A stretch of 36,177 nucleotides of DNA, from positions 1 to 36,177 of the forward strand of contig JANXXL010000260.1 of NCBI GenBank assembly GCA_025350625.1, read 5' to 3'. Positions within the stretch are counted from its first letter, which is position 1, and each line of letters begins with the position of its first letter. The translations under genes were made by a program, and so were the position numbers. The stretch comes from Bryobacterales bacterium. Its GTDB lineage: Bacteria > Acidobacteriota > Terriglobia > Bryobacterales > Bryobacteraceae. Positions 8,799 to 17,871 of the stretch are shown one piece after another. The notes under the pieces are model-generated. The model ran no database searches and was not told where the DNA came from. It saw nothing but the letters and a program-made list of their open reading frames with translations.

Positions 8799-9872
8799 AT
8801 GGCGCTACAAACCAAGAAGCGTTGGGCGCAGTTAAAGGTCGGCCTCCTGGCCATCTCGTCATTGTGCATTCTTGCGGCGCTGATCTTCCTGATGACCAGT
8901 TCCACCGGGTTCTTCACCAAGCGCAGCAAGGTGTATACATTCTTAGACGACTCCGCCGCCGTCGCCGTAAGCGCACCGGTGCGGCTCAACGGAATCACAG
9001 TCGGAAAAGTTTCGGATGTCTCTCTATCCGGATCTAACCAGCCGAACCGCATCGTGCGAGTCACCCTGGATGTGGACAACAATTTCCTGCCTTCGATTCC
9101 TGTCGACTCGCAGGCCGCCCTGGCAGCCGAAAACCTGCTCGGGACCAAGTACATCAATATCAAGAAGGGCCGCAGTGCGACTCCGGTCTCCCCCGGTGCG
9201 GAGATCAAGAGCCTGGACACCCGCGAATTCGACGACGTGGTCCAGCAGGGCTACAGCACCCTCGCCTCGCTCAATGGAATTTTCAAGAAACTCGATGGAA
9301 TTCTCGACGCCATCCAAGTAGGTCATGGGACGATCGGCAAACTCCTGTCAAATGACGAGCTCTATAATAAAGTAATCGGCATCACCGACGAAACCCGCAG
9401 AGTCATCGCCGCGCTGGACTCCCAAGAGGGCACACTCGGCAAACTGATGCATGACGACAGCCTTTATACCGATCTCCGGGGGACGCTGGCTCGCGTGAAC
9501 ACACTCGCCGACGGCCTGCAGCAGGGCGATGGCACGCTCGGCAAACTGTTGAAGGACCCTGCACTTTATGAAGACACCCGAGCCACCATCGCCGACGTGC
9601 GGCAGATGCTGGCCGGAATAAACCAGGGACAGGGCACCGTTGGCAAACTGCTCAAGAGCGACGACCTGCACAACCAGTTGCAGGCCACCATGGGCCGCCT
9701 GGATATGCTGCTCGATAAAGTCAACAACGGCCAAGGAACCATCGGACAATTGCTGGTGAATCCGTCGCTCTATCAGAACCTAGACAGCACCACCCGCGAG
9801 ATCAATGGCCTGATGAAGGATTTCCGCGCGAACCCAAAGAAGTTTCTGCGCATCAAGCTCGCTATTTTTTGA
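8799..9872 (+). CDS. MlaD-like MCE-domain substrate-binding protein with 34-residue repeats
   Basis: This is the periplasmic MCE component of the lipid transporter. Of 357 residues, 1-13 are cytoplasmic, about 14-32 form a membrane anchor, and 43-122 are the MCE domain (YTFLDDSAAVAVSAPVRLNG, ending ENLLGTKYINI). From about 177 to 346 there are five repeats with cores GTIGKLLSNDELY, GTLGKLMHDDSLY, GTLGKLLKDPALY, GTVGKLLKSDDLH and GTIGQLLVNPSLY, starting at residues 177, 211, 245, 279 and 313. The period is exactly 34. The repeats look helical and amphipathic, consistent with a helical tube or stalk extending from an MCE hexamer toward the outer membrane (inference). It begins 6 bp after the ATPase stop, and the deacetylase gene follows after 1 bp. 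Confidence 0.93.
   Translation: MALQTKKRWAQLKVGLLAISSLCILAALIFLMTSSTGFFTKRSKVYTFLDDSAAVAVSAPVRLNGITVGKVSDVSLSGSNQPNRIVRVTLDVDNNFLPSIPVDSQAALAAENLLGTKYINIKKGRSATPVSPGAEIKSLDTREFDDVVQQGYSTLASLNGIFKKLDGILDAIQVGHGTIGKLLSNDELYNKVIGITDETRRVIAALDSQEGTLGKLMHDDSLYTDLRGTLARVNTLADGLQQGDGTLGKLLKDPALYEDTRATIADVRQMLAGINQGQGTVGKLLKSDDLHNQLQATMGRLDMLLDKVNNGQGTIGQLLVNPSLYQNLDSTTREINGLMKDFRANPKKFLRIKLAIF
9327..9836 (+). repeat. Five in-frame 102-bp (34-residue) repeats in the MCE gene
   Basis: Five consecutive units of 102 bp encode the G-T-(I/L/V)-G-(K/Q)-L-(L/M) ... L-(Y/H) cores described in the MCE gene. The spacing of the cores is identical between all neighbours. The DNA copies have diverged, so this is an old protein-level repeat rather than a recent tandem duplication. 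Confidence 0.8.
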
Positions 9873-9873
9873 C

Positions 9874-10665
9874 GTGCGCAAACTGGTGGTTAACGCCGAC
9901 GACTTCGGCTTCACGCGCGACGTGAATCAGGGGATCGTCCTGGCCCACCGCGACGGAATTCTCACCGCCACCACGCTCATGGCTACTGGCGCGGCGTTTG
10001 ACGATGCAGTCGGGCTAGCGCGCGAAACTCCTTCGCTCGATATTGGCGTTCATTTAGTCCTGGTGGGCGACCCGCCGTTCCCCCGAACGGTCGCGCAACT
10101 AGTGCGGGCGGTGGCGTTGGGCCGCATTCATGTTTACGACGAATTGCGGGCGCAGGTGCGACGAATCCTCGATGCCGGCCTTCGGCCCACACACCTCGAT
10201 ACCCATAAGCACACGCATCTGCTGCCTTCCGTGCTTGACGCCGTTGCGCGACTCTCGGAAGAGTTCAAAATTCCCTGGGTGCGCCGACCGTTCGATTTGC
10301 CGCTCACGCCCGCGGGACCAGGAGTCTCGCACGCCAAGCGTATCGTCAGCAAGAGTCTTGGCGTTTTACGCGGGCGTTTTGCGCGCGTGCTGTCGCAGCA
10401 TGGCTGCCGCTCCACCGATCACTTCGCCGGATTCCAGATCACAGGCAGCTATGGCGCGACCGAGCTGGCCCGGCTGATCCGCAGCCTTCCCGAAGGCTCC
10501 ACCGAGTTTATGTGCCATCCCGGGATCTGCGGAGAGGAACTGCGCGGCGCCCGCACACGTCTGAAGGAGAGCCGCGAGCAAGAGCTGCGCGCGCTGACTT
10601 CTGCGGAAGTCCGCGCCGCGCTCGCGGAATCCGGAGTCCAGCTAGTCCGCTATTCCGAACTCTAG
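9874..10665 (+). CDS. ChbG/HpnK-family carbohydrate deacetylase (YdjC-like)
   Basis: YdjC-fold enzymes are metal-dependent deacetylases acting on N-acetylated sugars; HpnK members are linked to hopanoid side-chain processing. The 263 residues show the metal/catalytic motif NADDFGFTRDVNQG (Asp9/Asp10), His60 in IGVHLVL, and THLDTHKHTHLLPS (His107, 111, 113, 115). Further on, a segment EFMCHPGICGEELRG matches the family C-terminus. The start is GTG, 1 bp after the MCE stop, so it belongs to the lipid-transport operon. That suggests its substrate is an envelope lipid or lipid-linked sugar, but no hopanoid genes are in view. The final TAG overlaps the convergent CPBP gene in CTAG. Confidence 0.88.
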   Translation: MRKLVVNADDFGFTRDVNQGIVLAHRDGILTATTLMATGAAFDDAVGLARETPSLDIGVHLVLVGDPPFPRTVAQLVRAVALGRIHVYDELRAQVRRILDAGLRPTHLDTHKHTHLLPSVLDAVARLSEEFKIPWVRRPFDLPLTPAGPGVSHAKRIVSKSLGVLRGRFARVLSQHGCRSTDHFAGFQITGSYGATELARLIRSLPEGSTEFMCHPGICGEELRGARTRLKESREQELRALTSAEVRAALAESGVQLVRYSEL

Positions 10666-11372
10666 GTCAACATTCCCCAATGCGTTAGCGTATATCCCAC
10701 GAACCCCATCGCGTTGTACGCGGAATGCATTAAGAAAGCCGCAGTTGTCGACCCGGTCTTGTAGCGCACGTAACCGAACACCGCGCCCGCCAGCCCGATC
10801 AGCACTACCGGCTGCCAAGCCCAGCGATTCTGCGCCCCATGCAGCAGCGCAAACGGCACTGCCGTGAACAAGATCCCCAACTGCGGGCCCACCGAACGCG
10901 CCAGCAGCGGCAACAAGAATCCCCGGAAGAGCGTTTCCTCAAAAATCGGCGCCAGTAAAACCCCGAACAGCATCACTACAGCGAGCGACGCGCGGCTATC
11001 GATCAGACTCTCGATTTGGGAGCCATCAGAGGGCACGCGCAGAAGCACTCCCAGAGCTGAAAGGGCAATGGTCAGCGCCGGGCCCGCTGCCAACAGGAGC
11101 CACGCGCGGGGAATCGGAAAATTCCAACCCAAGGCGCTCCAAAACGGCTCTCCATAGCGCCACGCAATTACCAAATACAGCGCACCTAGCAGAAATGCGT
11201 ACATGAACGATTGAATTACCAGCGTCTGAGCTGCATGGCCCGCGAGCCAACGCGGCGCCAGCACTATGCCAGCGCGCAGCAAAACCTGCGCCAGTACTAG
11301 CGAAGGCAGAACGGCGCTTAGAAACAGCGCGAGGTCCTGATAGCCCCAAACCGGTCCCCGGCGTTCTGACAT
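10662..11372 (-). CDS. CPBP-family intramembrane metalloprotease
   Basis: CPBP (CaaX protease and bacteriocin-processing, Abi) proteins are membrane-embedded glutamyl-type endopeptidases. The 236-residue protein is largely hydrophobic and has the three motifs: EETLFRG (Glu145/Glu146, Arg150), FALLH (Phe174, His178) and HSAYN (His216, Asn220). It lies 8 bp after the deoxyhypusine-synthase-like gene and looks like the last gene of a uvrA-led operon. The target protein is unknown. The stop overlaps that of the convergent deacetylase. Confidence 0.9.
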   Translation of the reverse strand: MSERRGPVWGYQDLALFLSAVLPSLVLAQVLLRAGIVLAPRWLAGHAAQTLVIQSFMYAFLLGALYLVIAWRYGEPFWSALGWNFPIPRAWLLLAAGPALTIALSALGVLLRVPSDGSQIESLIDSRASLAVVMLFGVLLAPIFEETLFRGFLLPLLARSVGPQLGILFTAVPFALLHGAQNRWAWQPVVLIGLAGAVFGYVRYKTGSTTAAFLMHSAYNAMGFVGYTLTHWGMLT

Positions 11373-11380
11373 CGCCGTGG

Positions 11381-12340
11381 TCAGGATTCACCCTCAATCA
11401 GCGCCGCAGCCAGCAGCGGAATCATCAGCTCATGATGGCCCGTGACGGCATAGCCGCGCCCGCCCGATTTTGCGTGCGGGCGTTCCACTACATTCAGTTT
11501 GGGCCTGTAATGCTGCAAAAAATCGAAGTTCACGGTGGTGAAGTTCGCCAGCGGATACCCCAGGTTGCGCACCACCGACACCGCTTTCAAGAACACCTCC
11601 GGCAGCACCACCGCCGAGCCCACGTTCAAGTACACGCCGCCATCGTTCAGCCCGCGCGCAAGCGAACAGAGCAGCCGGAAATCGTGGTGCGTAGTGGCGC
11701 CTATTGCGGGTCCATCGGCAGCCGGATGGGTATGCGGAGTATCCGTTCCCACCGCCACGTGGACCGTCACCGGCACATTGGCTCGATAGGACGACGCGAC
11801 GATGCTATGCGCCGCGAACTGCGGCTGAGCGAGCTGATCCAGCCGTCGGCCCAGCGCTTCGCCCATGCCTAAGCCATCGCGCGCGCCCTCGCTGATCGCC
11901 GTATTCATTTCGCGGCCGGTTTCTTCTGCGGCGCCAAAGCGCCCGTCCGGCAGCACCGCCTCCACGTCTTCGCTGGTTTGACCGGCGATGGCGATTTCGA
12001 AATCGTGAATCGACGCTGCCCCGTTCATCACGAAACCCGTTACCCATCCGCGGCGCATCAGATCCAGCAGAATGTCGGCCAGGCCGCACTTGACGACGTG
12101 ACCGCCCATGCCCCAGAGAATCGCCCGCTTTTGCTCTTTGGCCCGCCGGAGCGCGTCGACGACGCCTAGAAAGGCATCGGCCGCCAAAAGCTTCGGTAAC
12201 GAGTCTAGCAGCCCCCTTACGCCATCGCCTTTTTTGTAAGGCTTCGCGAAATGCTCGACCTGTACCTTCCCTCCGCGCTCGTCAATAGGGACGGTCTTCA
12301 ACCCCTCGAACGACAACGGCTTTTCCGAGTATTTGCTCAT
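11381..12340 (-). CDS. Deoxyhypusine-synthase-like protein
   Basis: The 319 residues resemble the bacterial deoxyhypusine-synthase-like (DHS) family. A Rossmann-type segment [13 protein letters not shown] is followed by [28 protein letters not shown]; later come [13 protein letters not shown] and the C-terminal [16 protein letters not shown] region. True DHS transfers aminobutyl from spermidine to eIF5A, which bacteria lack; bacterial homologues include homospermidine-synthase-like enzymes and many of unknown function. I do not see an unambiguous catalytic Lys motif, so I make no claim on the reaction. The ATG overlaps the uvrA stop by 4 bp, so the two are translationally coupled. The assignment is by pattern recognition and is moderate. 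Confidence 0.6.
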   Translation of the reverse strand: MSKYSEKPLSFEGLKTVPIDERGGKVQVEHFAKPYKKGDGVRGLLDSLPKLLAADAFLGVVDALRRAKEQKRAILWGMGGHVVKCGLADILLDLMRRGWVTGFVMNGAASIHDFEIAIAGQTSEDVEAVLPDGRFGAAEETGREMNTAISEGARDGLGMGEALGRRLDQLAQPQFAAHSIVASSYRANVPVTVHVAVGTDTPHTHPAADGPAIGATTHHDFRLLCSLARGLNDGGVYLNVGSAVVLPEVFLKAVSVVRNLGYPLANFTTVNFDFLQHYRPKLNVVERPHAKSGGRGYAVTGHHELMIPLLAAALIEGES

Positions 12341-15087
12341 GCCGCTTTCCCGCCGCGCAAAGTTTTCTTGAGCGCTTGCGCCGTATGGCTCTTAGTCACC
12401 CGCAAAATGTCCTCGGGCGAACCACAGGCCACCACTTGTCCCCCGCGTTCCCCGCCTTCCGGACCCAGATCGATGACCCAGTCGGCCGTCTTGATGACGT
12501 CCAGATGATGTTCGATCACCACCACCGTATTACCCAACTGGACCAGACTGTGCAGCACATCCAGCAATTTGCGCACGTCCTCGAAGTGCAGCCCGGTGGT
12601 CGGCTCATCCAAAATGTAGAGCGTCTTGCCGGTCTGCCGACGGCTCAACTCGCGTGCCAGCTTGATGCGCTGGGCTTCGCCGCCGGAAAGCGTAGTGGAA
12701 GACTGCCCCAGATGCAAATACCCCAGGCCGACCTCGACCAGCGTCTCCAGCTTGGCGCGAATTTGCGGAATGTTTTCGAGCAGCGACAGCGCATCTTCGA
12801 CCGGCATCTCCAGGAGATCCGCAATTGACTTGTCCTTATACTTCACCTGGAGCGTTTCATGATTGTAGCGCCGCCCGCGGCAGACGTCGCAAGTAACGTA
12901 CACATCCGGCAGAAAATTCATTTCGATGCGCTTCTGGCCGTCGCCCTGGCAGGCCTCGCAGCGCCCGCCTTTGACGTTGAAGCTGAACCGACCGGGCTTG
13001 TAACCGCGGGCGCGCGATTCCGGCAACTTCGAGTACAAATCGCGAATATGCGTGAACACCTGTGTGTAGGTGGCCGGGTTCGAGCGCGGCGTGCGCCCAA
13101 TCGGCGCCTGATCGATCTCGATCACCTTGTCGAGCTGATCCAGTCCCGTGATCGACGCGTGCGCGCCCGCCAGCGCCCTCGATCCGTACACTTCCTTGGC
13201 GGCCGCGCGGTAGAGAATATCGTTCACCAGCGTCGATTTCCCGCTGCCCGACACGCCCGTCACGGCCACAAACAATCCCAGCGGAAACTCCACGTCGATG
13301 TTCTTAAGATTGTGCTCTGTCGCGCCGAAAATCGCGATCCGCCGCTTCCCGGGCACACGTCGAGTGGCCGGCAGCGCGATCGCTCGTGTGCCCGCCAGAT
13401 ACTGACCGGTAAGCGACTCGCTGTTTTGTTCAATCTCTTTCGGCGTCCCCTGAGCCACCAAAAGTCCGCCCAGTCTGCCCGCGCCCGGCCCCAGGTCGAT
13501 CACGTAATCGGCGCGCTCTATGGTCTCGGCGTCGTGTTCTACCACCAGCACGGTGTTGCCCAAATCCCGCAGGCTCTGCAGCGAGTCAAGCAGCCGGTCG
13601 TTATCGCGCGAATGTAGTCCGATCGAGGGTTCGTCAAGCACATAGAGAACGCCGCGCAGCTTCGAGCCGATCTGCGTGGCGAGCCGGATGCGCTGCGCCT
13701 CCCCACCTGAGAGTGTCGCCGCCGAACGCTCCAAGCTTAGGTACCCGAGCCCCACCCCGACCAAAAACTCCAGGCGGTTCCGCACCTCATCCACCGGACG
13801 CTTCCCGATTTGTTCCTCGCGCCCTTCCAGCTTCCATTTCTTGACCGTCTCCAGAGCGCGCGTCACCGAAAGCCCCGTCAGTTCCGCAATGCCGACGCCC
13901 TTCACTTTTACCCCTAAGCTCGAAGGCTTTAGCCGCTTTCCGTGGCAATCCGGGCAGGTCGCGGCGGATTGATATTGCAACAGCCACTCGCGCGTCGCTT
14001 CGGTCACATCTTCCTGTTCGTAGTATTGATCCAGCGCCGCGATCAATCCATCGCTGAGCGCCTGCTGCGCCTTCTTTGACAGTTTCTCGAACGGCTTCTG
14101 GATCGGAATTTTCAAGCGCGCGGCCAGCAGTTTCAAATCGCCGGTCACGTAAGTCGAACTGCCTCCGATACCGAGCGCTCCATCAAGCATCGGCTTCGAC
14201 GGGTCGACGATCACCTTCGCAGGATCCCAACTCCAGCGGCTCCCCAGGCCGGTGCACGTCTCGCATGCCCCAAACGGACTATTGAAGGAGAATGAGCGCG
14301 GTTCGAGTTGCGGCACACTCGAGCCGCACTCAGGACACGCCAGTTTCTGCGAATACAACCGCTCCGGCCCATCCACCAACGCCACCAGCACCAATCCGCC
14401 GGCCAGTTTCGTCGCAGTCTCAATCGAAGCTTCCAGGCGCTTTTCCACTTCGGGCTTGATGAGCAGGCGGTCGACTACCACTTCTATGGTGTGATTCTTG
14501 CGCTTGTCGAGCGTGATCTCTTCATCGAGCGGCCGCAGCACTCCGTCGACCCGCGCCCTGACGAATCCTTGACGAGCCAGTTTTTCGAGTTCCTTGCGAT
14601 ACTCGCCCTTGCGCCCACGCACAATCGGCGCCAGGATCATCACGCGCTCCTGCTTCCCCAGAGCCATCACCTGCTGCAGAATCTGTTGAGCCGATTGCCG
14701 CGAAATCTCCAATCCGCAAGTGGGGCAATGCGGGATGCCGATGGCCGCGTACAACACACGCAGGTAATCGTAGATCTCCGTGATCGTGCCTACTGTCGAG
14801 CGCGGGCTGCGGCTAGTGGTTTTTTGCTCGATCGAAATGGCCGGGCTCAGGCCGTCGATCGAATCCACTTCCGGACGCTCCATCTGATCCAGAAACTGTC
14901 GCGCGTAAGGCGACAGTGTTTCCACGTAACGGCGCTGCCCTTCCGCGTAAATCGTATCGAAGGCGAGCGAAGACTTACCGGAACCGCTCAAGCCGGTGAT
15001 CACCGTCAGGGTGTTACGCGGGATCGCCACGTCGATGTTCTTAAGGTTGTGCTGCCGCGCGCCATGCACGGTGATCTGCTTGAGCAA
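12337..15087 (-). CDS. uvrA: Excinuclease ABC subunit A (UvrA)
   Basis: UvrA is the damage-recognition ATPase of nucleotide excision repair. The 916-residue protein has two ABC modules: the first has [32 protein letters not shown] and [12 protein letters not shown]; the second has [27 protein letters not shown] and [12 protein letters not shown]. Zinc modules are visible as CPECG...CETC and CEAC...CDVC. The length is near the usual 940. The start is TTG at 15087, supported by GGAGA four bases upstream. Codons begin [22 protein letters not shown], as expected. It heads a three-gene minus-strand operon. Confidence 0.97.
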   Translation of the reverse strand: MLKQITVHGARQHNLKNIDVAIPRNTLTVITGLSGSGKSSLAFDTIYAEGQRRYVETLSPYARQFLDQMERPEVDSIDGLSPAISIEQKTTSRSPRSTVGTITEIYDYLRVLYAAIGIPHCPTCGLEISRQSAQQILQQVMALGKQERVMILAPIVRGRKGEYRKELEKLARQGFVRARVDGVLRPLDEEITLDKRKNHTIEVVVDRLLIKPEVEKRLEASIETATKLAGGLVLVALVDGPERLYSQKLACPECGSSVPQLEPRSFSFNSPFGACETCTGLGSRWSWDPAKVIVDPSKPMLDGALGIGGSSTYVTGDLKLLAARLKIPIQKPFEKLSKKAQQALSDGLIAALDQYYEQEDVTEATREWLLQYQSAATCPDCHGKRLKPSSLGVKVKGVGIAELTGLSVTRALETVKKWKLEGREEQIGKRPVDEVRNRLEFLVGVGLGYLSLERSAATLSGGEAQRIRLATQIGSKLRGVLYVLDEPSIGLHSRDNDRLLDSLQSLRDLGNTVLVVEHDAETIERADYVIDLGPGAGRLGGLLVAQGTPKEIEQNSESLTGQYLAGTRAIALPATRRVPGKRRIAIFGATEHNLKNIDVEFPLGLFVAVTGVSGSGKSTLVNDILYRAAAKEVYGSRALAGAHASITGLDQLDKVIEIDQAPIGRTPRSNPATYTQVFTHIRDLYSKLPESRARGYKPGRFSFNVKGGRCEACQGDGQKRIEMNFLPDVYVTCDVCRGRRYNHETLQVKYKDKSIADLLEMPVEDALSLLENIPQIRAKLETLVEVGLGYLHLGQSSTTLSGGEAQRIKLARELSRRQTGKTLYILDEPTTGLHFEDVRKLLDVLHSLVQLGNTVVVIEHHLDVIKTADWVIDLGPEGGERGGQVVACGSPEDILRVTKSHTAQALKKTLRGGKAA

Positions 15088-15215
15088 AACGTCTCCACTG
15101 ATCGCGCACCAGGGCGGAAATGCCCGTGCTCTTCTATTGTCCCAGATGCCGTGACGAAGAATTCGAGCGCCAAGTCAAACACGAAGTCAAACGCACTGCG
15201 GGCCGTTCTTTTCGC

Positions 15216-15221
15216 TATACT
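15216..15221 (+). promoter_or_regulatory. Candidate -10 box for the STAS gene
   Basis: TATACT lies 51 bp upstream of the GTG start of the STAS gene, in the 185-bp gap between the divergent uvrA and STAS genes. I see no good -35 hexamer at 16-18 bp. Two copies of AAGTCAAAC (15172-15180 and 15184-15192) sit just upstream at a 12-bp interval and could be an activator site; this is inference. Confidence 0.4.
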
Positions 15222-15272
15222 AGCGACAATCCGGGCGCCCCGCCTGCTACCGGAAGTTTGAGGAGGAAAACG

Positions 15273-15632
15273 GTGAGTCTTGAAACCTCGGTGCGATACG
15301 CGGGCGATGTCGCCATCGTCGATCTGGCGGGTAGGATCGTTTTAAATGACGGCTCGGCTACCATGCGCGAGACCATCGCGAAATTGCGCGAGGGGGGCGC
15401 GAATAAAATCCTCATCAATTTATCAGCCGTCAGCTTCATGGACAGCTCCGGGCTCGGCGAGCTTGCCAGCGCCTATGCGCGTATCAATAAGGCCGGCGGA
15501 CAGTTGAAGCTGGTGAACATCCCGGTGCGTATTCTGGACCTGTTGCGCATTACCAAGCTAGATTCGATTCTTACTGGTTTCTCGGACGAGCCGGCCGCCC
15601 TCCAGAGCTTCGGCGGCGCTGCCACCGCCTGA
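15273..15632 (+). CDS. STAS-domain anti-sigma factor antagonist (SpoIIAA/RsbV-like)
   Basis: A single STAS domain of 119 residues. In the family, the unphosphorylated protein binds an anti-sigma kinase and releases a sigma factor, and phosphorylation of a Ser switches it off. The motif FMDSSGLGEL carries the phospho-acceptor Ser58. The domain begins with the typical VSLETSVRYAGDVAIVDLAGRI. The GTG at 15273 is chosen because AGGAGG lies at 15261-15266 with 6-nt spacing; upstream in-frame codons back to 15120 are not STAS-like. No anti-sigma kinase or sigma factor is nearby, so it is an orphan. Its TGA directly abuts the stop of the convergent HAD gene. Confidence 0.92.
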   Translation: MSLETSVRYAGDVAIVDLAGRIVLNDGSATMRETIAKLREGGANKILINLSAVSFMDSSGLGELASAYARINKAGGQLKLVNIPVRILDLLRITKLDSILTGFSDEPAALQSFGGAATA

Positions 15633-16412
15633 TTATTCGCGATCCCACCACGCCGGCAATTCCGCGAGCGAATGGATCACCGCGTCGGGTTGGATCATAC
15701 CCTCCAGATCCTGTTGCCTGAACTTGCCGGTTCGCACCAGTGCCGCGCGCATGCCCGCCGTTTGAGCTCCGGCAATGTCGGATTCGATATCGTCCCCCAC
15801 CATCAGGATCTCCCCGGCCGGAACGCCCACGCGCTGCGCTGCTGCACGAAAAAAAGCCGCCGCAGGTTTGCCGAATACTTGCGCCTTTCGCCCACTGGCG
15901 TTTTCAAGAGCGGCGACAAACGGAGCCACATCCAGCGAAATCCCATCGGGCGCTTTCCAATAGCGCGTCATGCCCAATGCGATGAGGATGGCCTCCGGAT
16001 TCGCATACAACAGACGGAAGGCGCGGTTGAGAGCGTGGAAATCCCAGGCGCTTCCCAGATCGCCGATGACCACGTAGCTTGCACCTTCTTCCGCGTGCTC
16101 CGGCAAGCACTCTAGCCCATCGAACGCCTCCCGCGCCGCCGGCCGCACGAAAAGCGCGACGCCTCCGCCGCCTCTCGAACGAAGCCAATCCGCAGCGGCT
16201 TCGCACGGCGTCATGATTTCGGCAGCGCCGGCTGGAATGCCGAATCGCCCCAGTTTGACGGCCAACGCTTCTCGCCCGCGCGAGGTCGTGTTGGTTAGAA
16301 ACAGATGTGGGATCTCGCGCTGGCGTACCCAGGCGAGTGTCTCCGCCGCTCCGGGGATTGGCGCCTCGGAATCGTACAGCACTCCGTCCATGTCGAAAAG
16401 AAGAGCTTGCAT
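15633..16412 (-). CDS. HAD superfamily class IIA sugar-phosphatase-like hydrolase
   Basis: A HAD-type phosphatase of 259 residues. Motif I is LLFDMDGVLYDSE (nucleophile Asp7, acid/base Asp9), motif II is FLTNTTS, the motif III Lys is in VFGKPAAAFF, and motif IV is MVGDDIESDIAGAQ. The large C2-type cap between motifs II and III is characteristic of the NagD/LHPP-like class IIA group. The ATG at 16410-16412 is chosen because it starts directly at MQALLFDMDG; 31 more in-frame codons upstream would overlap the neighbouring membrane-protein gene and look unrelated. No clear Shine-Dalgarno precedes it. The substrate is not predictable beyond a phosphate ester. It follows the membrane-protein gene after 31 bp. 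Confidence 0.88.
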   Translation of the reverse strand: MQALLFDMDGVLYDSEAPIPGAAETLAWVRQREIPHLFLTNTTSRGREALAVKLGRFGIPAGAAEIMTPCEAAADWLRSRGGGGVALFVRPAAREAFDGLECLPEHAEEGASYVVIGDLGSAWDFHALNRAFRLLYANPEAILIALGMTRYWKAPDGISLDVAPFVAALENASGRKAQVFGKPAAAFFRAAAQRVGVPAGEILMVGDDIESDIAGAQTAGMRAALVRTGKFRQQDLEGMIQPDAVIHSLAELPAWWDRE

Positions 16413-16443
16413 GGTCCGGGTAGCGACGGCAGAATCCCGCGCA

Positions 16444-17493
16444 CTATGCCATGCGCAGTGCTGCGGCGAGTCCCTTGTCCGAGCGCACCCGCCAAATGCG
16501 CGCATCCATGCAATAGTGGGTAAAAGCCACTCCCCAGATGGCAGCCTGAGCGGTTTGGTAAGGCAGCAACACCGCGGGTATAAAATTGAGCGCCAGGTTC
16601 AAGCCGATAGCAATCCCCAAATACACTGCGAAGTGCCCCACCAGACGCGCTGCCAATCCATGGCGTTCCACCGCTCCCGGCTCCGTGTAGCGGTTGCGGT
16701 TGTGAAACCACAGCAGCCGGTGATATTGGAAGCTATGGAACAATCCCAGCGGAATGCCGGCCCGCAAAATACCCTCCGGTCCGTAGTGCGACGCATAGAG
16801 CAAAGCCACCCACTGCAGCGGGATCACCGTGAGCAGAAGCCCGATTTTAGGCCAGTTCATCGGCTCGCCCGCGCGCAGCTTTTGCGACTGCCGCAGCAGC
16901 CAGGCGCCCGCCAGCAGTGCATACAGGCCGATCGCCACCGCAGGCAGCCATCCCAACATCGGAAGCGTCTCGGTAAGCACAGGTCGCGTGCGCAGCACAA
17001 ACATTCCCAGCGGAATGAGCAGCGAACTGAGCAGCAACCAGCGGTCCAGCAGAAAGTCGGTACGATCGCGATCCTTGTTTTTCGCTTTGTACAACATCAT
17101 GAACCCAAAATGCTGCTTGACGATGTGGAATTGCTGCCAGCACACCGCGAACAAGAAAAACAAAGATGCAAATCCCGCCAGCGCCATCGCCGGACCCAAA
17201 AGAAGCAGCGGCACCGGGATCCACAGGTACCAGCCCAATCGCGTGCGCTCCGCCTTATCGAAGTAAGTGCGTGTCAGGGTAGCTTGCACGTGCGGGCCGT
17301 CAATGCCGAAGAACCAGATGAACTGGATTAAAGGGATGGGAAATCCTGCCGCCATCAATCCCAAGGCCGCGTACCCGGTTAGAGCCGAGCCGATAAACCA
17401 GGTTAGATCCTGGCCCTTGGAAATGATCCAGCGCGACGCCAGCGGTCTCGCCAATGCGAGGCCGGCTGCGGGCTGAAGGGTTGCCGTACTCAT
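16444..17493 (-). CDS. Polytopic membrane protein with a histidine-rich core, unknown family
   Basis: I do not recognise a named family. The 349 residues contain about eight hydrophobic segments. Histidines and acids fall at membrane-edge positions in a striking layout: IDGPHVQAT (Asp65, His68), FHIVKQH (His123, His128), HSFQYH (His253, His258) with FHNRNRY (His264), and HYCMDARIWR (His326, Asp330). Such paired His motifs in a multi-spanning protein recall membrane di-metal enzymes such as desaturases/hydroxylases, but the exact HxxxH and HxxHH signatures are not matched. The ATG is preceded by AAAGGAAAG at suitable spacing. The next gene downstream is the HAD phosphatase; a DUF2934 gene lies 80 bp upstream on the same strand. 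Confidence 0.85.
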   Translation of the reverse strand: MSTATLQPAAGLALARPLASRWIISKGQDLTWFIGSALTGYAALGLMAAGFPIPLIQFIWFFGIDGPHVQATLTRTYFDKAERTRLGWYLWIPVPLLLLGPAMALAGFASLFFLFAVCWQQFHIVKQHFGFMMLYKAKNKDRDRTDFLLDRWLLLSSLLIPLGMFVLRTRPVLTETLPMLGWLPAVAIGLYALLAGAWLLRQSQKLRAGEPMNWPKIGLLLTVIPLQWVALLYASHYGPEGILRAGIPLGLFHSFQYHRLLWFHNRNRYTEPGAVERHGLAARLVGHFAVYLGIAIGLNLALNFIPAVLLPYQTAQAAIWGVAFTHYCMDARIWRVRSDKGLAAALRMA

Positions 17494-17573
17494 GGCACTT
17501 TCCTTTGTATATCGTACCAGCGCGCTGAGATCTTTAGGCTCAACGCCCGCGCCGCTTCACGCTGAAGCCCCGA

Positions 17574-17810
17574 TCAGGAGGTGTACTTCGCTCGAATTTC
17601 CGCTTCCGCCTCGAGCCAGTCGTCTTCGGGAGACCCCGGGCGGTCTGCCCGCTCCAGCCACATTCGATAAGCCACCTGGGCGATTTCCTTTTGATGCGCC
17701 ACCGGGTCAAAAACCGGGATCGGAGCCGGCGTGCTCCGGTTCTTCCGCCCTGGATTGCGGTGAACCTTCGACTCCGCGGGCTTTGCGGGTGCTGTCCGTG
17801 TGATAGCCAT
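17574..17810 (-). CDS. DUF2934-domain small protein
   Basis: A 78-residue protein whose C-terminal half fits DUF2934: QKEIAQVAYRMWLERADRPG followed by EDDWLEAEAEIRAKY, a helix-turn-helix-like pair of amphipathic helices. The N-terminal 35 residues are basic and Pro-rich (TRTAPAKPAESKVHRNPGRK), suggesting a disordered, perhaps nucleic-acid-binding tail. The ATG has a good AAGGAG with 9-nt spacing. The domain's function is unknown; it is frequent in acidobacteria and proteobacteria. Confidence 0.85.
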   Translation of the reverse strand: MAITRTAPAKPAESKVHRNPGRKNRSTPAPIPVFDPVAHQKEIAQVAYRMWLERADRPGSPEDDWLEAEAEIRAKYTS

Positions 17811-17871
17811 GCAAACTTTCTCCTTGAAATTGCGGACAACGGGGGCCGTCGGATATCGGCAGGGATTCCTT

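Noticed and set aside
14308-15261. 317-codon plus-strand frame opposite uvrA
   Set aside because: Antisense to uvrA's conserved N-terminal half; composition is typical of a shadow frame.
15120-15272. N-terminal extension of the STAS gene with a CPRC motif resembling a zinc ribbon
   Set aside because: Only one Cys pair is present, a promoter-like TATACT lies inside it, and a strong AGGAGG marks the GTG at 15273 as the real start.
16413-16505. 31-codon upstream extension of the HAD gene
   Set aside because: It would overlap the preceding membrane-protein gene, and HAD motif I begins right after the internal ATG.
16213-17331. 372-codon plus-strand frame
   Set aside because: Antisense to the HAD and membrane-protein genes; Gln/Arg-rich low complexity and no ribosome-binding site.
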